Shown piece after piece: positions 54,296 through 62,741 of a stretch of 64,000 nt of DNA. Within the stretch, counting starts at the first letter, position 1; the number at the start of each line of letters is the position of its first letter. The notes beneath the pieces are model-generated. The model was not told where the DNA came from, did no database searches, and was given only the letters and a program-made list of their open reading frames with translations. Both the position numbers and the translations under genes were made by a program. The stretch is from Candidatus Brockarchaeota archaeon (GTDB lineage Archaea; Thermoproteota; EX4484-205; JAAOZP01), in the NCBI GenBank assembly GCA_017601225.1, contig JAFNIX010000003.1, positions 1 to 64,000 of the forward strand, written 5' to 3'.

Positions 54296-54374
54296 CTTTC
54301 GGCTCTGGCTCTCATCCCCTTTGGGAGATTGGGGTCAGCGTAGCGCGCGCTACCGGACTTCCCCCGCCCCCATA
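54296..54374. ncRNA. GC-rich island, possible structured RNA
   Basis: About 78 bases of high GC content inside an AT-rich gap between trm5 and the PHP gene. It contains CTCATCCCC...GGGAGATTGGGG, the 14-bp palindrome GTAGCGCGCGCTAC at 54340-54353, and flanking GGGG/CCCC that could close an outer stem. In thermophile intergenic regions such islands are often structured RNAs. I do not recognise the class; a DNA-binding site is the alternative. Confidence 0.3.
54342..54351. repeat. AGCGCGCGCT palindrome, site 3
   Basis: Here extended to a perfect 14-bp palindrome (GTAGCGCGCGCTAC) within the GC-rich island. ATTGGGG precedes it, as at site 2. Confidence 0.6.
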
Positions 54375-54423
54375 AATAATCAGTTTATAAATATTGCCTG
54401 TTAACCTGAGAAAAAATTAAATA

Positions 54424-55266
54424 ATGTTTACGTTTTACAAAAGGGTTCCCGCGACCATGGTTAAGGTAAACTATCATATTCACAGCACGTATAGCGACGG
54501 TCGAGCCACCATACTGGAGTATGTTGAGGAAGCCGTTAGAAAGGGTTTTCACGAGATCGCCTTTACTGAACACTTGGCTATACGGCCGGGGTCGATGAAA
54601 AAACTGTATTACTCTATAGATGCTTCTAAAATAGGGGATTATATTGAGGAGGTTAGGGAAGCTGAGAAGAGTTTTAAAGGCTTAAAGGTTAAGGCGGGTT
54701 TGGAGGTTGACTACTTTCCAGGCTCGGAATCATTGCTTAAAGATATCTTTGAGAGTAACGATTTGGATTTCACCATGGTGAGCATCCATTGGATAGGCGA
54801 GTTTTGTCTAGACTGCGTGAAGTACAAGAAGGCTTTCGAGATCGCTGTTAAAGAGGAGGGTTTCGACAAGTTCTACTCGAAATACTTGAGGCTTCTAGGG
54901 GAGGCTGTGGAGTCAGGATTATTCAAAGTTATAGCGCATTTCGACGTAGTTAGGAACTGGGGTTTCAAAACCTCAAGTGATTTTAAGAGGGATGAGCTCA
55001 AGATCCTTGAGAGAGCAGGCATTCTGGAAATGGCTGTCGAGGTTTCCAGCAAGGGTTTGAGAAACCCCATTAACGAACCATATCCGGCTAGGAGGATTTT
55101 AGAATACTGTGGTTCCCTCCACATACCGATAACACTGGGTACTGATGCCCATAGGTTGAATGAGATTGATGCAAACTATGATTCTATAGTTGAGTATGCT
55201 AGGTCCGTAGGCTACTCGGAGCTAGCCACGTTTAACAGGGGGAAGCTGGCGTTAGTTTCCCTTTAA
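54424..55266 (+). CDS. PHP domain phosphoesterase (histidinol-phosphatase-like)
   Basis: Metal-dependent phosphoesterase with a full PHP signature: YHIHSTYSDG, FTEHLAIRPG, AGLEVDYFPG, VSIHWIGEF, AHFDVVRNWG and LGTDAHRL. The arrangement is closest to HisK-type histidinol phosphatases, but no his genes are near, so the substrate is uncertain. TATA box TTTATAAATA (54383-54392) fits ATG 54424 with a very short leader. A second ATG at 54457 directly precedes the domain and is also plausible. The stop overlaps the convergent NUDIX stop by four bases. Confidence 0.87.
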   Translation: MFTFYKRVPATMVKVNYHIHSTYSDGRATILEYVEEAVRKGFHEIAFTEHLAIRPGSMKKLYYSIDASKIGDYIEEVREAEKSFKGLKVKAGLEVDYFPGSESLLKDIFESNDLDFTMVSIHWIGEFCLDCVKYKKAFEIAVKEEGFDKFYSKYLRLLGEAVESGLFKVIAHFDVVRNWGFKTSSDFKRDELKILERAGILEMAVEVSSKGLRNPINEPYPARRILEYCGSLHIPITLGTDAHRLNEIDANYDSIVEYARSVGYSELATFNRGKLALVSL

Positions 55267-55727
55267 GAATTTCCGAACCATCGACCTAAGCCACCCTCCA
55301 TCTTTCTGACCCTGTATTGTTCAGCCTCCTTAAGAACCTCCCTGTAAAGCGGATACTTGATTCTCATGATCGCCTCCCCTAAGCTTAGCCATTCGAAGCC
55401 CTCGTGCTCCCAGGATACTGACACGTTTTTACCTAAGGCTTCTCCGAGAAATAGGACTAAGGTTTTGCTGACAAGCGTACCGTCATCTCTTCTATAATAG
55501 TAGTTTAAAACCTTCCTGAAGCCAGGTATGACTCTAATTTTATCTATCCCGCTTTCCTCCTTTAATTCTCTTAACGCTGCTGTAAGTTCGTCCTCAGCCT
55601 CCTCTATATTGCCCTTCGGAAAATCGAGCCTTCCTCCAACTTTTAGAAACAGGTATTTCACCTCACTATTTTCCCTTGTAAAAACTATGAAGCCGGCGGA
55701 CTTTTCTTTCATCCGGGGGCTGGACAA
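55263..55727 (-). CDS. NUDIX hydrolase
   Basis: Small pyrophosphohydrolase. A full NUDIX box is present: GNIEEAEDELTAALRELKEE ending SGI, matching Gx5Ex7REUxEExGU, near residues 38-60. The N terminus KEKSAGFIVFTREN and KYLFLKVGG followed by LDFPKG resemble Ap4A or ADP-ribose type members. EHEGFEWLSLGEAI lies near the C terminus. The length of 154 is standard. The substrate is unproven. Confidence 0.92.
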   Translation of the reverse strand: MSSPRMKEKSAGFIVFTRENSEVKYLFLKVGGRLDFPKGNIEEAEDELTAALRELKEESGIDKIRVIPGFRKVLNYYYRRDDGTLVSKTLVLFLGEALGKNVSVSWEHEGFEWLSLGEAIMRIKYPLYREVLKEAEQYRVRKMEGGLGRWFGNS

Positions 55728-55809
55728 TAAGCTTTAACCTCGGCTTCCCTTTATAAGTGTTTTCGGGAAAAGCTTATTTCATGCCTTTAATATATTAACA
55801 TGATGAGTC

Positions 55810-56256
55810 ATGGAGAAGGAAGAGCTTTTAAAAATGCTCAACCATGCGCTTGAACTCGAGCACGCGGCTTATGTACAATACCTCAGCCATGCCGAGCTGA
55901 TAGATGGTGAGAACGCTGAACCTTTGATAGAGAGGCTTAAGGAAATCGCGAACGATGAGAAAACCCATCAGGAGAAGTTCAGGTCACTGATAGGCATGCT
56001 TGGGGGAACGCCTAGCATGAGTATTGCAGAAACCCATCCGGCTAAAACCGTTAGGGAAATACTTGAGCAGAACCTGAAGGATGAGAAGGAGGCTGTTGAC
56101 ACTTACAGGAAGATATACGAGGCAGTAGTCAGAGGAAGAGGTAGAGGATACTATGACATGCTTCTTGAACATGAAATAAGGCACATTATAATGGATGAGC
56201 AGGAACATATAACTGAGCTAGAACTACTACTAGGAAAGTCGGGTGAAAGCTACTAA
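55810..56256 (+). CDS. Ferritin-like / bacterioferritin-type protein
   Basis: Four-helix-bundle protein of 148 residues. Diiron ligands are expected from LNHALELEHAAYVQYLSHAE in helix 1 and IANDEKTHQEKFRSLI in helix 2, repeated as EILEQNLKDEKEAVDTYRKI and IIMDEQEHITELELLL in helices 3 and 4. Such proteins store iron or detoxify oxidants (bacterioferritin, rubrerythrin-like). There is no rubredoxin domain. The start ATG 55810 follows an ATGATGAGTC region; the exact start is fairly certain. Confidence 0.85.
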   Translation: MEKEELLKMLNHALELEHAAYVQYLSHAELIDGENAEPLIERLKEIANDEKTHQEKFRSLIGMLGGTPSMSIAETHPAKTVREILEQNLKDEKEAVDTYRKIYEAVVRGRGRGYYDMLLEHEIRHIIMDEQEHITELELLLGKSGESY

Positions 56257-56275
56257 AAATTCTTATTTTTTAAAC

Positions 56276-57229
56276 TTATTGGAATATCCAGCTGGGATTA
56301 GCTTCCCCTTTTTCAGCTATGCTTTTGAATGCTTCCCTGTCCGTAATCTCCTTCACTGGTTTCATCAGCATCCCCTCTTCTTCAGGCGACATGGAGAAGT
56401 TTGCCAAGTATGTTTTCCCATTCAAGTATCTTAAACGGCCCATGATTTCCTCAGCTATCCTGTTGTCAACCTCCTTAAATTCTTCAGGTCTTATTCTAAG
56501 CCCATTCCAAGGTTTTAAGCCCATTACGAACCCCCAATCGTCGCAGAAGCTTTTAACGTACACGTGCAGAGGAATCGAGTTTCCGAAAACCCTTCTAACG
56601 GTCCAGAATATTCTCCTAAACTGACGGCTCTGAAATGCGGTTGCCTGAGTTATGAAGGTGCCACCCGGCTTAAGGGCATTGTGAACCATCCTGTAAAACT
56701 CCTTAGAGTAGAGTAGAACAGACGGACCACCCTCCACCGGGTCTGTTAAATCAATTATTATAGAATCATAATAATTCTTCTTTCGCGATATGAACTTCCT
56801 CGCATCAGCAAAGTGAATCTTAACCCTCCGGTTCTTCAAGGATCCCTTGTTTAAGCGTTGAAGATATTTTCCAGACACTTCAACAACCCTCCTATCAATG
56901 TCTACAAGATCCACATGCTCAACCTCCCTGTATCTTAAAACCTCTCTGAGCGCGCATCCGTCTCCTCCCCCGAGTATGGCTATTCGCCTCCGGTTTTCAG
57001 CGTTTAGAAGCGGCACGTGCACAAGAGTCTCATGATACTTGTATTCGTCGTACTCCGCAACCTGAATAAGGCCGTCGAGCAACAGGCATAATCCGAATTC
57101 AGGCGACTCCAGCACCTCTAGAGTTTGAAACCTTGTCCTCTCAGCCAGCAGGATTTTGCTGACTCTGAAGAGAAAATAGTTGTTAAAAAGGTCGAGTGTT
57201 AAGTATCTTGTTCTCGTTAACCTGGACAT
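56276..57229 (-). CDS. speE: Spermidine synthase-like aminopropyltransferase
   Basis: Transfers the aminopropyl group from decarboxylated AdoMet to putrescine, agmatine or a longer amine. Motifs are LLLDGLIQVAEYDEYKYHE, LGGGDGCALREVLR in the AdoMet site and VDLVDIDRRVVE, then DARKFI, IIDLTDPVEGGPSVLLYS with the catalytic Asp and FITQATAF. At 317 residues it is slightly longer than usual, with an extra C-terminal tail. The ATG at 57229 overlaps speD by 47 bases; no later start is convincing, so the overlap may be real. It functions with SpeD just upstream. Confidence 0.93.
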   Translation of the reverse strand: MSRLTRTRYLTLDLFNNYFLFRVSKILLAERTRFQTLEVLESPEFGLCLLLDGLIQVAEYDEYKYHETLVHVPLLNAENRRRIAILGGGDGCALREVLRYREVEHVDLVDIDRRVVEVSGKYLQRLNKGSLKNRRVKIHFADARKFISRKKNYYDSIIIDLTDPVEGGPSVLLYSKEFYRMVHNALKPGGTFITQATAFQSRQFRRIFWTVRRVFGNSIPLHVYVKSFCDDWGFVMGLKPWNGLRIRPEEFKEVDNRIAEEIMGRLRYLNGKTYLANFSMSPEEEGMLMKPVKEITDREAFKSIAEKGEANPSWIFQ

Positions 57230-57587
57230 GTTCCAACACTCCTCGTCTAAGCTCCCTGTACCTCACCTTTTTAGCTTTCAGAGCCCTACTGATATGTTTG
57301 AGAGCCAGCCTCGGCATGCTTCTGTTTCCACATGTGAAAACGTCTATGGCTGCATAGCCGTACTCCGGCCAGGTGTGGATGGCTATGTGGGACTCCGCTA
57401 TGACAACAACCCCGGAGACTCCTTGAGGTGTGAATTTGTGGAACTTGTAGTCGATTATCCGTGTCTCCGCCTTTTCAGCCGCCTCTATGACTGTTTTCCT
57501 AACGTATTCTAAGTCGTCTAGCAGTTCTTCATCGCAATAGTAGAGTTCCGCTATTATTTGCCTACCTAAACACATTATTCCGCTCAT
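57183..57587 (-). CDS. speD: S-adenosylmethionine decarboxylase proenzyme
   Basis: Self-cleaving pyruvoyl enzyme that makes the aminopropyl donor for SpeE. The cleavage site is the Glu-Ser bond in VIAESHIAIHTWPEYGYA (Ser66 becomes pyruvoyl); the catalytic Cys lies in DVFTCGNRSMP. The length of 134 fits the archaeal class 1b form. ATGs at 57587 and 57575 are possible starts. A TATA-like TTAATTATAC sits at about 57607-57618 on the minus strand. The overlapping speE forms a polyamine operon. Confidence 0.95.
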   Translation of the reverse strand: MSGIMCLGRQIIAELYYCDEELLDDLEYVRKTVIEAAEKAETRIIDYKFHKFTPQGVSGVVVIAESHIAIHTWPEYGYAAIDVFTCGNRSMPRLALKHISRALKAKKVRYRELRRGVLEHVQVNENKILNTRPF

Positions 57588-57839
57588 TTCTGATTTTTTA
57601 GGATAGTGTATAATTAAAACGATTTAAATTTTACGGTTAGACATTAAAAATAAGGTTAAAACGTTTTTTCTTGATGAAAACCGATTTGAAATAAAAATTA
57701 TAGTAGAATGCTAAGTGATATTTCTCACAGTCTATTTTTCAGCTTCAAAAAGCATTTTTCTTCATTTTTTTTAATTTTAAGAAGCTCAACGCTTCTTTCC
57801 AAGTCTTATTTTTCTGCAAGCAACTCCGACATATAAAGT

Positions 57840-58799
57840 CTAGTAGACGTTTTTCAAAAGCAGGTCTAAATACCTATAGCCACCGTCAGGCAACACTGTA
57901 ACAATGCTCCCGCCCTTGAAATCCCCAGCTGCTTTCAAACAGGCTGAAACGTTCGCCCCAGAGGATACTCCGCAAAGCAAGCCTTCTGTCCTAGCCAGCT
58001 GAATGGTTGTCTGAACCGCCTCCTCATCGCTCACAAGCACCACCCCGTCGACAAGGCTCAGGTTATCCCTGAGGATCTTTGAGACAAAACCTTCCCCAAT
58101 GCCTTCTATCACATGCGGTATCCCAGCTATCTTCGACGCTTCCCTTCCGTAAAACATGTTGTAGAGCGCTGGGGAATTCTTAGGCTCGACCGCGATTAAA
58201 CGCATATTTGGGTGCTTCTCCTTCAAAGCCTTTCCCACCCCTATAAGCGTCCCACCGGTTCCCACTCCCGCGACGAAGGCGTCGATACTCTCATCCAACT
58301 GTTTTAGAATTTCCCTACCGGTACCTTCATAATGGGCCCTAACATTATCCTCGTTTGAAAACTGGTTGACTAGGAAACCGCCAGTCTTATCAGCTATTTC
58401 CCTCGCCTTTCTGACAACGCTCTCCATACCCTCCTTCTCGGGAACCAAAACTATCTTAGCGTTTAACGCGTGCATCATCTGCCGCTTAGCTTTAGCAGTG
58501 TTATCCGGCATCACAAGGATGGCGTTATAGCCCTTAACTGCAGCAACCATTGCAACAGATATCCCTGTGTTCCCGCTGGTGGCCTCAACAATGGTTGAAC
58601 CAGGTTTGAGAAGCCCCTTCTTCTCCGCAGACTCGATAATATACAGGGCTATCCTATCCTTTATGCTTCCGCTCGGATTTAGAAACTCGAGTTTCGCAAA
58701 AATGTTTACGCCTGCTTTTTCAGAAATCTTGTTCAACCTCACTATTGGTGTTTCCCCTATTGCGGTAAGGACGCTGGAGGCTACCCTGTTCCTCGCCAA
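57840..58799 (-). CDS. cysK: Cysteine synthase (O-acetylserine/phosphoserine sulfhydrylase type)
   Basis: PLP enzyme of fold type II that forms Cys from an activated serine and sulfide. TAIGETPIVRLNK, LEFLNPSGSIKDRIA with the Schiff-base Lys, EATSGNTGISVAMVAA and GVGTGGTLIGVG give a complete active site. The frame can start at GTG 58826, but TATA box GTTTATAAG at about 58828-58836 places transcription near 58805. I therefore prefer TTG 58799 (319 residues). Whether it uses O-acetylserine or O-phosphoserine is not readable. Confidence 0.93.
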   Translation of the reverse strand: MARNRVASSVLTAIGETPIVRLNKISEKAGVNIFAKLEFLNPSGSIKDRIALYIIESAEKKGLLKPGSTIVEATSGNTGISVAMVAAVKGYNAILVMPDNTAKAKRQMMHALNAKIVLVPEKEGMESVVRKAREIADKTGGFLVNQFSNEDNVRAHYEGTGREILKQLDESIDAFVAGVGTGGTLIGVGKALKEKHPNMRLIAVEPKNSPALYNMFYGREASKIAGIPHVIEGIGEGFVSKILRDNLSLVDGVVLVSDEEAVQTTIQLARTEGLLCGVSSGANVSACLKAAGDFKGGSIVTVLPDGGYRYLDLLLKNVY

Positions 58800-58960
58800 G
58801 CCTCGGCTAAAAACTAATTGATCCACTTATAAACTCTTGCAGAATGTTATTAATGAGTAGTATTAATGCTTCTAAGCATGCATTGCCTTTCCTGAGAATA
58901 AAAAACATCTCTAAGCTTAGCAAGGGATTAGGAAGGGTTTCTGTAAAGGTGCACTGGATG

Positions 58961-59464
58961 CTATGATAGGCGTGCGGTTCCCCTGAACATGATTACCGTT
59001 CTCCCGTTTTCAAAGCTGCATGCGCCTAACCCTCTTAAAGCATATAGTCCGCCTCCCATCCAGAAATAACGTATGTGAAGAACCATGCTTGAACCATCGC
59101 TGCATCTGAGTCTAAGAACTATAATGTTTCTCTTATATAAAACTACACCCCTGGCTTCCGTAATCTCATAGGTTGTTCCGCAGATTACAACGCTTCCCTC
59201 AACTGTTTCTACAGGGATAAAGTTCTCTCGTCTCTCTCCAAGGTTCAAGGTTAGGCTCAGACACAGACCCATCTTTTCCCTGCCTCCATCGATTTTTCTT
59301 ACAGCCAATCCCTTCGCATTTATAGAGACGGTTGATTTTTCCCTCATTGGCGTCTGCTCTTGCTCACCGCTGATTCGTAAAGATAGAATTGTCAAGACTA
59401 GTATTGCCAATACGCTTGCAAACGCCAGCCATTTGAACTTGCTCATGTTTCTCATGTTCATCAC
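58961..59464 (-). CDS. Exported or membrane-anchored hypothetical protein
   Basis: 167 residues, family unknown to me. An N-terminal hydrophobic helix (WLAFASVLAILVLTILSLRI, ~11-30) acts as signal or anchor. The rest is beta-rich with repeated short strands (EGSVVICGTTYEI, GVVLYKRNIIVLRLRC, MVLHIRYFWMGGG). A strong ribosome site GGGAGGTGATG lies just before the ATG pair at 59464. It is divergent from a membrane-protein/wHTH pair across a palindromic operator and is a likely target of that regulator. Confidence 0.65.
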   Translation of the reverse strand: MMNMRNMSKFKWLAFASVLAILVLTILSLRISGEQEQTPMREKSTVSINAKGLAVRKIDGGREKMGLCLSLTLNLGERRENFIPVETVEGSVVICGTTYEITEARGVVLYKRNIIVLRLRCSDGSSMVLHIRYFWMGGGLYALRGLGACSFENGRTVIMFRGTARLS

Positions 59465-59489
59465 CTCCCTTTAAAGCATTCCCCATCTG

Positions 59490-59532
59490 ATTTTTATACG
59501 TGAGGCATGATTCGTATGGATGAATCATCCAT
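59490..59532. promoter_or_regulatory. Nested palindromic operator in divergent promoter
   Basis: ATGGATGA-A-TCATCCAT at 59516-59532 is a perfect 8-bp inverted repeat. It is interleaved with ATGATTC/GAATCAT arms at 59507-59513 and 59522-59528. TATA-like GTATAAAAATC (minus, about 59490-59500) and ACTTAAAAAG (plus, about 59536-59545) lie on either side, so one bound dimer could control both directions. The downstream wHTH gene is the obvious candidate regulator. Confidence 0.6.
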
Positions 59533-59571
59533 AAACTTAAAAAGCATGAAAAGTAAACTTTTTGAAGAAGC

Positions 59572-60201
59572 TTGGACGGTTTACTACTGGTGTCGATTCT
59601 AACCGAGCCGGTGAGCGCAGTGATAAGCTTCGCCATAGGCTACTATGCTTATAAAAGTTTCAGAATGTCTTCGATAAGAAGACTTTTTCTGCTGCATTTG
59701 GGGTTTGTAATACTTGGAGTAGCCCTCTTGCTTCGCTTCGTAACCTTCAGCTTTCTCACCTCTCTGCGTTTTTCTGAGCTGGAAATTCGGTCTCTGCTGA
59801 GAATAGTTTCTATGGGAGGGTTGGTTTTCTCCTCTTTAAGGCTGGTTGCCTACGTTCTTTTTTCGATCTCATACACTTCTCCACCTGAATCCTTAGATAA
59901 GGATGAAAAAATGCTGGCTGTTCTACCTGGTTTCTACTTGGTATTCTTCAATCCCTTTTTAGAGTTGATGTCTCTAGCGATAATCGGATACGTAGTGGCC
60001 CGGGCACTACTCCTGTTTATTTATAAAAGAGACGGTAATTCGCTTCTAGTTCTACTAGGCTTTACCTGTTTCTTCACGAGCCACCTGTTCTTTCTTTTCA
60101 CCACAATCGCTGAGCGCCTAATGTTTTTAGGACAGGTTGTTCAACTTTTCGGCTTCATATTCTTTTTAATAATGCTAACACGGGTGACTAGGACGGGTTG
60201 A
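59572..60201 (+). CDS. Multi-pass membrane protein paired with wHTH
   Basis: 209-residue membrane protein with about six helices (LLVSILTEPVSAVISFAIGY, FLLHLGFVILGVALLLRFV, VFSSLRLVAYVLFSISY, GFYLVFFNPFLELMSLAIIG, LLVLLGFTCFFTSHLFFLF, LGQVVQLFGFIFFLIMLT). I do not recognise a transport motif. It resembles archaeal membrane proteins (DUF7521-like) encoded next to a small wHTH gene, probably a membrane sensor. TTG 59572 sits ~30 bases after a TATA-like run, so the mRNA is nearly leaderless. TTGA overlap links it to the next gene. Confidence 0.72.
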   Translation: MDGLLLVSILTEPVSAVISFAIGYYAYKSFRMSSIRRLFLLHLGFVILGVALLLRFVTFSFLTSLRFSELEIRSLLRIVSMGGLVFSSLRLVAYVLFSISYTSPPESLDKDEKMLAVLPGFYLVFFNPFLELMSLAIIGYVVARALLLFIYKRDGNSLLVLLGFTCFFTSHLFFLFTTIAERLMFLGQVVQLFGFIFFLIMLTRVTRTG

Positions 60202-60485
60202 CTGCTTCAAAGCCCTATCGTTCTAAAGCAAGGATCTACTTTGACATTTTGACTAAGATCGTTGAGGAGGGCGGTAGGGCTGGTCCCACACGTATACTTT
60301 ACGGTGCAAATCTTTCACACGACCGGTTAACGAAACACTTGACACAGCTTATCAACCTGGGGCTGATTGTCGAGGAGAAGGAGTATGACAGGGTTTTTTA
60401 TATTGTAACTGAAAAAGGGATGAATTATATTCAAGAGTTCCGGAGGATACAGGCTTTCGCAAAGGCATTTGGAATACCCGTCTAG
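60198..60485 (+). CDS. Small winged-helix transcription regulator
   Basis: 95-residue winged helix. It shows RSKARIYFDILTKIVEEGG (helix 1), GPTRILYGANLSHDRLTKHL (HTH), INLGLIVEEKEYDRVFYIVT (wing) and a C-terminal helix. It starts with TTG overlapping the membrane gene's stop, so the two products probably act together, the membrane protein sensing and this protein binding DNA. The nested palindrome upstream of the pair is a reasonable target. Confidence 0.8.
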   Translation: MTASKPYRSKARIYFDILTKIVEEGGRAGPTRILYGANLSHDRLTKHLTQLINLGLIVEEKEYDRVFYIVTEKGMNYIQEFRRIQAFAKAFGIPV

Positions 60486-60565
60486 TATGGCAAGAGATTT
60501 GACTTGATTACTTAAAGCAAGCTCATGGAAAGGTTTATGAGTATAGACAGTTTAATATTTTCACA

Positions 60566-61354
60566 ATGGAGATAGTTGCAAAGATCAACGAGCCCCTTCA
60601 CGGTTATGTTCAGGAGATAGTGCTAATCCCCGTGAGCAAGCTTAAGGTTATAGAGGTTCAGAGAAAACCCTCCGCTCCACACGTTAAGAGGCTTAAAAGC
60701 TCGATTAAGAAAATAGGTTTCACAATACCGCTGATAGTTGTCAGAAGGGGGGAGGAAAACATAATAATAGATGGTCAACACAGGTTTCTTGCGGCGAAGG
60801 AGCTTGGACTAAAAGAATTGCCTGCGATAGTAATACCTGAAAAGTATGCTCATAACCTGATGGAGCTAAACGTTGAGAAACAGATGTCTCTGAGGGAGAG
60901 AGCGTATGTTGCGCTCAATGTTTACAGGATCTACCTGAGCGAGAATCCCTCCATGAAGGAGGACGACGGGAGGATAATGGACTCTATCGAGTACGCGTAC
61001 TACGTCACTCTCGGGATGGCATACGAGAAGAAGCCCAGGACGTCCGGCTCGCCATACGAGCCCCTGCTGAAGAAGGTGGACGGCTTCCTCTCGAAGCCCT
61101 TGAAGGACGCCGTCAAGGAGAGGGAGAGGAGGGCGGACGTCGTGATAGAGACGGATAATTTAACCAGAGAAGTTGTGAAGAAAGTCAAGGAGTTAGGGGT
61201 GGAGCACGAATTCCTGTATAACGAGGTCGTGTCCTTCTGTAACCCGCTAAAAAGAAAGAGAAAGGTTTCGCAGAGCTTCGACAATATTTTCAGCGCGCTT
61301 CAGAAGAACTTGAAGGACCTGGCTCAAAATCCAGAGAAGATTTTAAAGAAATAG
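60566..61354 (+). CDS. ParB/Srx-fold domain protein
   Basis: 262-residue protein with an N-terminal ParB-like nuclease domain (~14-110). It contains VSKLKVIEVQRKPSAPHV, IGFTIPLIVVRRG and IIDGQHRFLAAKELG, the last being the core catalytic/NTP-binding motif. The C-terminal part is helical (LSLRERAYVALNVYRI-like region) with basic residues. No ParA is nearby, so segregation is unproven; archaeal ParB-like proteins also act as regulators or nucleases. Codon use changes sharply between 60962 and 61153. Confidence 0.8.
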   Translation: MEIVAKINEPLHGYVQEIVLIPVSKLKVIEVQRKPSAPHVKRLKSSIKKIGFTIPLIVVRRGEENIIIDGQHRFLAAKELGLKELPAIVIPEKYAHNLMELNVEKQMSLRERAYVALNVYRIYLSENPSMKEDDGRIMDSIEYAYYVTLGMAYEKKPRTSGSPYEPLLKKVDGFLSKPLKDAVKERERRADVVIETDNLTREVVKKVKELGVEHEFLYNEVVSFCNPLKRKRKVSQSFDNIFSALQKNLKDLAQNPEKILKK

Positions 61355-61371
61355 TTTAAACGTTTTCTCTT

Positions 61372-62244
61372 TCAAGGCTTAGTGATCATTCTAACAGTTG
61401 CTAACAGTAGCACGATGCCCAGCAACATCTTTAGAAAACCTTCGCTGGCCGCAGTTACGAAACTGGCTCCAATATACGAGCCCACGACCGAGGCGGAGCC
61501 CATGATTAATCCGACGGCAACACCATAATTGTTCAAATGGCCTATGCGCCAATGCTTCATAAAGCCAGCCAGTATGGTTGGGATGGAGACCAGTAGGCTA
61601 ACTGTGCCTGCTGTTTTAACCGGTAGGCCGAAAAGGTAGATGAGAGCCGGGATTCTATATTCTCCTCCGGCGACTCCAAGCAGGCCTGAAACAATCCCGA
61701 TTAGAAGACCAACAAGTATGGATAAGAAGGTTTCCATCGGATGCGTGAGTGGAATGCTTAACGGTTCCCATTCTATCAGCGGGTCTAAAACCATCCTTAA
61801 CCCTGCTGCGATCAACAGCAATATTAGAAACTTTCTCAACAGGCTTTCGTTTATCTTTCCAGACAGGTTTGCACCAATATACCCGCCTATGATTGAACCG
61901 GAAGACATGAGGAGCCCCATGTTGATCGCGCTGAATGTGATTAAGCCAGCCTGATACCTAACGGTGAAAGAGACGGAGACTGTTAAAAGCCCGATGAACA
62001 GGTTCGTAACTATTGAGAGCAAAACTGGCGTTTGCAGCAGGTAGAGCAGGACGGGTATTCTGAACTCTCCTCCCCCCACGCCCAGGAGTCCGGATGCTAA
62101 GCCGATTAAGAAACCGGAAAACATACACGTTAAGAGTCTTTCCAAGTTGAACTGTTGAACAGCGTTTTTGAAAGCATTATCAGTCATTGCTAATGCCTTC
62201 CAACAGGCTGGCCATGTGTTTAAATAGTTTGTTCCGAAGTTCAT
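61372..62244 (-). CDS. TSUP (TauE/SafE-like) permease
   Basis: Integral membrane protein of the TauE/SafE/DUF81 family with about eight helices. Two repeat halves share the motif GLLGVGGGEFRIPVLLYLL (first) and GLLGVAGGEYRIPALIYLFG (second). The family exports or imports sulfur-containing anions. The ATG at 62244 overlaps the flavin-reductase-like stop as ATGA, so the two are coupled. A related sulfur function is possible but only inferred; cysK is 2.6 kb away. Confidence 0.9.
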   Translation of the reverse strand: MNFGTNYLNTWPACWKALAMTDNAFKNAVQQFNLERLLTCMFSGFLIGLASGLLGVGGGEFRIPVLLYLLQTPVLLSIVTNLFIGLLTVSVSFTVRYQAGLITFSAINMGLLMSSGSIIGGYIGANLSGKINESLLRKFLILLLIAAGLRMVLDPLIEWEPLSIPLTHPMETFLSILVGLLIGIVSGLLGVAGGEYRIPALIYLFGLPVKTAGTVSLLVSIPTILAGFMKHWRIGHLNNYGVAVGLIMGSASVVGSYIGASFVTAASEGFLKMLLGIVLLLATVRMITKP

Positions 62245-62741
62245 TCAGCAATTATTCTCTCCGAAACCGTTGAGAAAACATTCTTAGAATAGTGCAAGAC
62301 CGGCTGGAAGTCAAGTTTACTAACATGCTCTTTAAAGACTCTTCCGACCACCAGCCAGTGGTCCCCGAACTCCTTGAACAGCTCCACTTTGCACTCCAGC
62401 TGGACAGGCATGCTTCTTAAAACAGGTGGCTTAACAGTCTCAGCCTTCTCAGTCTCCAATCCCAGTAGAGCAAACTTGTCAACCTCCCTCCCGGATTTCG
62501 TGCCGCAGGCCCACACAACGTTGATCATCTCTCTTGAAGGGATGGCTAGCACGAATTCCCCCACCTCCCTCAGATTTTCAAAGGTCTTCCTCCTAGGAGA
62601 GACGGAGAACGCAACATACTTGGGCTCGAAGCTCACGGGCATTAGGAATGAGAATGCAGCGATGTTTGGTTTACCCTGGGAGTCACAAGTGATAATTAGG
62701 CCAGTCATCCTCGGGGCGATTTCCTCGCTTATCCTCGCCAT
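62241..62741 (-). CDS. Flavin reductase-like FMN-binding protein
   Basis: 166-residue FMN-binding split-barrel protein. The pattern TGLIITCDSQGKPNIAAFSF, the FEPKYVAFSVSPRRKTFEN block and GEFVLAIPSREM are typical of the flavin reductase (DIM6/NTAB) family. LECKVELFKEFGDHWLVVG and the His in VLHYSKN lie near the C terminus. It may reduce FMN or a small quinone. Its stop overlaps the TSUP permease start, which suggests shared expression. Confidence 0.88.
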   Translation of the reverse strand: MARISEEIAPRMTGLIITCDSQGKPNIAAFSFLMPVSFEPKYVAFSVSPRRKTFENLREVGEFVLAIPSREMINVVWACGTKSGREVDKFALLGLETEKAETVKPPVLRSMPVQLECKVELFKEFGDHWLVVGRVFKEHVSKLDFQPVLHYSKNVFSTVSERIIAE

